Shown: positions 6,528 through 9,412 of the stretch, piece after piece | How the letters are laid out: the number at the start of each line of letters is the position of its first letter | Numbering within the stretch: the first letter of the stretch is position 1 | Assembly: GCA_028817775.1 (NCBI GenBank) | Contig: JAPPOW010000115.1 | Coordinates: 1 to 9,412 of the forward strand | Length of the DNA stretch: 9,412 bases | Source of the DNA: Candidatus Melainabacteria bacterium | GTDB lineage: Bacteria > Cyanobacteriota > Vampirovibrionia > LMEP-6097 | Direction of reading: 5' to 3' | Translations under genes and position numbers: made by a program | The notes under the pieces: model-generated | The model's database searches: none | What the model was told of the DNA's origin: nothing | The model's input: the letters and a program-made list of their open reading frames with translations, nothing else

Positions 6528-7802
6528 ATACAAAAGACTGACATCAGCAATCCTAGAGCCAGCCAAGCCATCACCATATGGCTGCAAGCCTTCTTTGATC
6601 ATTGAGTTATAGACCGCTGAATCATTCAGTAGCTCAAGCACAGCACCATGCACTACGTGCTCCTCAGTACCAATCAAGCTTGCCATGCCTGATTCAATCC
6701 CCTCAACTCTCTCCGTTAGATTACGAAAGACCAAGACTGGTTTTCCAAGGTAAGGAGCTTCTTCTTGAATACCACCACTATCAGTAATAATTATGTGACT
6801 TGCCATCATTAATTTCAAGAAGAGTGGGTAGTTGACGGCATCAAGAATACGAATATTCTCAATCCCCTCATCATTAACTCTATTTTGTAAATTCTCAAAA
6901 GCTAAACGAGCTTGCGGATTTTTGTGCACTGAAATTATAAACTCCAAATCATGCCCAGACTCTGTTGCTAGCCGGTAAATAGCATTAGCTAGATTTTGCT
7001 GAGCTTCACCTTGGTTCTCGCGGCGATGGGCTGTAACTAAAATTATTTTCTTAGCTGCTGCCTTGTCTAAAGTCTTGATCAAATCATACTCAAGGTCAGG
7101 ATAGCAGGCGAGGCGAGCGAATTTAAACTCAGACCAATCGAACTCAGCTTCCTGGATACGCTTAGTACTCATCTCAAGACTATCGACCACTGTATTTCCG
7201 GTATGGAAATTATGACTAGATTTTTTGTGCATCACTTTCTCTGCCTCAAGGTTAGTCAATGCAGTTTGACTTGGAGCAAAATTTAAATCAGCAATCTGTG
7301 AAAGCAAACGGCGAGCAAGCTCCTCCGGGAACGGACTATAAATATCATTAGTTCTAATCCCCGCTTCAATATGGCCTATTTTGATTTTCTGATAGAAAGC
7401 TGCCAAGCCGACTTGCTGTGCTGTTAAAGTATCTCCTTGCACTAAAACCAAATCAGGCTGCTCACGCAAGAATAAATCACTTGCTTGTAGCATAATTTGA
7501 GAGCTTAAGCTCCCCAATTGTAACTCTGGTTGCTCAGCAGGCTCAATTTCAAATCTATAATCAGTTTCTATCTCAAAGAACTCATAAAGATCTTGCACCA
7601 AGTCTTGATGCTGCCCAGTGGCAACCCACTTAATCTCCAGCCTATGCTCAATACGACTACCTGGTGACTGCCCTACTTGAGCTCGTTCCAACAAAGCCTT
7701 GTATACAGGATAGACTTTGATCACCTCTGGTCTAGTACCAGCAACCACAAAGATCTTGAATTGTTTGGTTTCTTGCAACTTAGTTCTTAGCCAAGTCCTC
7801 AA
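6513..7802 (-). CDS. wecB: UDP-N-acetylglucosamine 2-epimerase (non-hydrolysing), WecB
   Basis: This cytosolic enzyme interconverts UDP-GlcNAc and UDP-ManNAc, a precursor of surface polysaccharides. The GT-B fold protein has GTRPEVIK (22-29), GQHQD (63-67), QGDT with Asp124, GHIEAGIRT with Glu146, PEE (159-161), TGNTVVDSL, TAHRRENQG with His259, and the UDP-binding segment TDSGGIQEEAP (340-350) followed by GKPVLV. These include the positions proposed as catalytic in the E. coli enzyme (Asp95, Glu117, Glu131, His213). It is 429 residues, versus about 376 for E. coli; part of the excess is an insertion around 41-55. No ATG exists before the first motif. The start is either TTG 7802, which overlaps lpxD by 23 nt, or TTG 7778, one nt after the lpxD stop, which gives 421 residues and a more usual N-terminus. 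It is the last gene of the ompH-lpxD operon. Confidence 0.93.
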   Translation of the reverse strand: MRTWLRTKLQETKQFKIFVVAGTRPEVIKVYPVYKALLERAQVGQSPGSRIEHRLEIKWVATGQHQDLVQDLYEFFEIETDYRFEIEPAEQPELQLGSLSSQIMLQASDLFLREQPDLVLVQGDTLTAQQVGLAAFYQKIKIGHIEAGIRTNDIYSPFPEELARRLLSQIADLNFAPSQTALTNLEAEKVMHKKSSHNFHTGNTVVDSLEMSTKRIQEAEFDWSEFKFARLACYPDLEYDLIKTLDKAAAKKIILVTAHRRENQGEAQQNLANAIYRLATESGHDLEFIISVHKNPQARLAFENLQNRVNDEGIENIRILDAVNYPLFLKLMMASHIIITDSGGIQEEAPYLGKPVLVFRNLTERVEGIESGMASLIGTEEHVVHGAVLELLNDSAVYNSMIKEGLQPYGDGLAGSRIADVSLLYLKKS

Positions 7803-8895
7803 CCTTGGTCTTTAATCTACGCAGCTCTTCTTGGCTCTTACAAATTCTACCTAGTGCTTTTTGGCGGCGCATAAACTCACCATAGGCAATAGCTGGGATG
7901 CCAAGTACTGGCATAAACTGATCGATATCAGAATTGACTCCGCTAAACGCTCCCACCACAGCATCATTACCAATCTCAACCCCGTCACCAATACCACAAT
8001 GACCAGCGATCACCACTCTATCACCAATCTTAGCGCTACCAGCAAGTCCAGACTGAGCAATCACCAATACATCTTTGCCAATTTTGACATTATGAGCGAT
8101 CTGACAATTATTATCGATCTTAGTACCAGTACCAATTTCAGTTGCACCAATAGTAGCTCTATCGATGCAAGTACCAGCACCAATCTCAACATCATCACCA
8201 ATAGTCACATTACCAGCTGAATTAATTTTGTGCTGCACTTGCCTGTCCATATTAAAGCTAAAATCTTTGCGTTGCATCTTCTCAAGATTACTCTGCTCCT
8301 CAGTAGAGTAACTATATCCGTCAGCACCAATAACGGCATTAGGATGAACAACTACTCTATCCCCAAGTACCGAATAGTCTTCAATCACGGCACCAGGCTT
8401 AATCACACAATCCTGACCAATTACTACATTATCCAAGACTACTGCACGCGCTTGCAGTTCAGTACCAGCACCAATTTGAGAACCAGCACCGACATAAGCG
8501 AGCGCACCAATTCTTGCAGCAGGATCAACTTGCGCGCCATCAGCGATTACTGCTGTTGGGTGCACGCCCACAGCAACTTGAGAACGCGGCTTCTCAAAAT
8601 GGATAATTAAAGCTTTAAGTGCAAATTTTGGTCTTGCTACAATCAACAAACTCAAAGAATTCTCTGCTACGAATTTCTGGAACTCATCATCACTAGCCAA
8701 GTCATCAGATACCAGCAATAATTTTGCCTGACTGCCTTTGAGCATACGCTGAGCTTTAGCAAAACGAACGGGGAAGATCATTGCTAATTGATCAGCTTGA
8801 GCTTTAGCTGGGTCAGCAGCAATTGAATTAATCTCAAGCTCTTCAGAACCTTGAACTTTGGCTGATGCGATCTGGGCTAATTCTTTAACTTGCAT
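7780..8895 (-). CDS. lpxD: UDP-3-O-acylglucosamine N-acyltransferase LpxD
   Basis: LpxD adds the second, N-linked acyl chain to UDP-3-O-acyl-glucosamine in lipid A synthesis, using acyl-ACP, on the cytosolic side. The 371-residue protein has an N-terminal uridine-binding domain (about 1-100), then a left-handed beta-helix of hexapeptide repeats (about 110-335, recurring IG-x-x-x patterns), and a C-terminal helix (about 340-368) of coiled-coil character. The catalytic His is His268 in QIAHNV, matching His239 of E. coli. The segment after GADGYSY (about 195-228) is longer and more charged than in the E. coli enzyme. The ATG overlaps the stop of the preceding ompH gene in TAATG, implying translational coupling. 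The ompH/skp-lpxD order is the classical envelope arrangement, but here wecB follows instead of fabZ-lpxA. Confidence 0.96.
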   Translation of the reverse strand: MQVKELAQIASAKVQGSEELEINSIAADPAKAQADQLAMIFPVRFAKAQRMLKGSQAKLLLVSDDLASDDEFQKFVAENSLSLLIVARPKFALKALIIHFEKPRSQVAVGVHPTAVIADGAQVDPAARIGALAYVGAGSQIGAGTELQARAVVLDNVVIGQDCVIKPGAVIEDYSVLGDRVVVHPNAVIGADGYSYSTEEQSNLEKMQRKDFSFNMDRQVQHKINSAGNVTIGDDVEIGAGTCIDRATIGATEIGTGTKIDNNCQIAHNVKIGKDVLVIAQSGLAGSAKIGDRVVIAGHCGIGDGVEIGNDAVVGAFSGVNSDIDQFMPVLGIPAIAYGEFMRRQKALGRICKSQEELRRLKTKVEDLAKN

Positions 8896-9347
8896 TATTT
8901 CTTACGCTTCTTTTCAAGAGCTGCCAAAAACTCGTTAGTAATATCATCAACATCAGCAAGTAAGTAACCCTTCTCGATAATTAGATCAAGTTTCTTTGAC
9001 TTAACAATTTCATTTAAAGTTTGAGCAATATTACGATTAATTTGAGTATTGTACTCGTCTTTTTTGTCCTGCAATTGCTCTACTTGCTCATCAACTACAG
9101 TTTGAATTTCTTGTTGTTTTGCTTGAAATTCTTTCTCTTTGCCTTCTTGGGCTTGTAATACCATCAATTCTTTATTGGCAGTCTCCAAAACCCGACGGAA
9201 ACTAGCTTCTGCTTCATCAACTTCAGCATTAGCTTCAAGCACCAAAGAATAATTCTTGTAAATCTCAAGAATATCAAGTGAAGCAATCCCCTCAGCAAAA
9301 CAAGGATTCAAAGTCAGAACTAAAATTAATAAAATAAACTTCTTCAT
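8895..9347 (-). CDS. OmpH/Skp family periplasmic chaperone (second copy)
   Basis: This is a 150-residue secreted protein. Residues 1-18 (MKKFILLILVLTLNPCFA) form a typical signal peptide with probable cleavage after Ala18; LNPC is not a good lipobox. The mature part starts with a short strand (IASLDILEIY), continues as a long charged helix of coiled-coil type rich in E, K and Q (about 35-110), and returns with KKLDLIIEKGYLLADVDDIT, the usual OmpH ending. In E. coli, Skp is a trimer that holds unfolded outer-membrane proteins in the periplasm; the same role is inferred here. It lies between another ompH gene and lpxD, joined to each by a TAATG overlap. An AGG six nt before the ATG (9354-9356) can serve as ribosome-binding site. 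Its ending LLADVDDIT differs from the more usual LYGG-x-DIT of the copy upstream. Confidence 0.88.
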   Translation of the reverse strand: MKKFILLILVLTLNPCFAEGIASLDILEIYKNYSLVLEANAEVDEAEASFRRVLETANKELMVLQAQEGKEKEFQAKQQEIQTVVDEQVEQLQDKKDEYNTQINRNIAQTLNEIVKSKKLDLIIEKGYLLADVDDITNEFLAALEKKRKK

Positions 9348-9412
9348 TATTTACCTAATTTTTTGAGAACCTCATCACTAATATCATTGCCGCCATATAG
9401 TACAGCTTCTTC
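9347..9412 (-). CDS. OmpH/Skp family protein, C-terminal fragment (runs off the window)
   Basis: The minus strand is open from the window edge to a TAA that overlaps the ATG of the next ompH gene (TAATG). The 21 visible residues include AVLYGGNDISDEVLKKL, which matches the canonical C-terminus of OmpH/Skp proteins (typically LYGG followed by D-I-T/S-D). Although short, this motif and the position directly upstream of a second ompH and lpxD make the assignment likely. The gene is cut by the window, not broken. Its own upstream neighbour may be bamA, as in many diderms, but that cannot be seen. Confidence 0.75.
   Translation of the reverse strand, partial: EEAVLYGGNDISDEVLKKLGK

Noticed and set aside
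7960..8560. Frequent recurrence of ACCAAT-like words, resembling a short-repeat array
   Set aside because: These are reverse-complement Ile-Gly codons at hexapeptide intervals in the LpxD beta-helix; spacing follows the protein, and there are no CRISPR-like spacers.
7861..8610. Two plus-strand ORFs (119 and 126 codons) opposite lpxD, rich in Thr, Ser, Asn and Ile
   Set aside because: They are the antisense reading of the LpxD hexapeptide repeats, which explains their low-complexity composition.

Overview
The window holds bacterial core-metabolism and cell-envelope genes of moderate to low GC. LpxD (lipid A synthesis) and two tandem OmpH/Skp-type periplasmic chaperone genes show an organism with an LPS-type outer membrane. 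A 7TM-HD (PgpH-type) c-di-AMP phosphodiesterase and a GshB-type glutathione synthetase together would fit a cyanobacteria-related or another non-proteobacterial diderm lineage. That placement is an inference by eye and weak. No transposase, integrase, phage gene, tRNA, rRNA or CRISPR array was seen, and I did not find a clearly new defence or mobile system.

Layout, left to right. (1) Positions 1-110 carry a GC-rich element bounded by a near-perfect 19-bp inverted repeat; 111-177 looks empty. (2) glmS lies on the minus strand at 178-2091. (3) A divergent 84-bp promoter region follows, then a small orphan ORF on the plus strand (2176-2394). (4) A pgpH-like 7TM-HD gene runs on the minus strand (2399-4657), tail to tail with the small ORF at a 4-bp gap. 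(5) A 38-bp divergent promoter separates it from the plus-strand pair miaA-gshB, which overlap by 19 bp. (6) A minus-strand operon covers the rest, transcribed as ompH1 (only its end is present) - ompH2 - lpxD - wecB. The cistrons join by TAATG overlaps or a 23-nt overlap, and the end of wecB overlaps the end of gshB by 15 bp on the opposite strand.

How the genes connect. GlmS makes glucosamine-6-phosphate, the committed precursor of UDP-GlcNAc. UDP-GlcNAc feeds peptidoglycan, lipid A (LpxD step) and surface polysaccharide (WecB makes UDP-ManNAc). The OmpH/Skp proteins would escort outer-membrane proteins through the periplasm. The PgpH-like protein would degrade c-di-AMP, a second messenger tied to wall and osmotic homeostasis in other bacteria. 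MiaA (tRNA prenylation) and GshB (glutathione) are housekeeping enzymes.

The most noteworthy signals are in regulation and architecture. Three genes that begin a transcript (glmS, the small ORF, miaA) have a -10 box 6-9 nt before the ATG, which predicts leaderless mRNAs, whereas the internal gene gshB has a clear Shine-Dalgarno site. The miaA and pgpH -10 boxes appear to occupy the same bases on opposite strands. Convergent genes abut or overlap with no room for terminators. The structured element at the left edge looks like a dispersed repeat.
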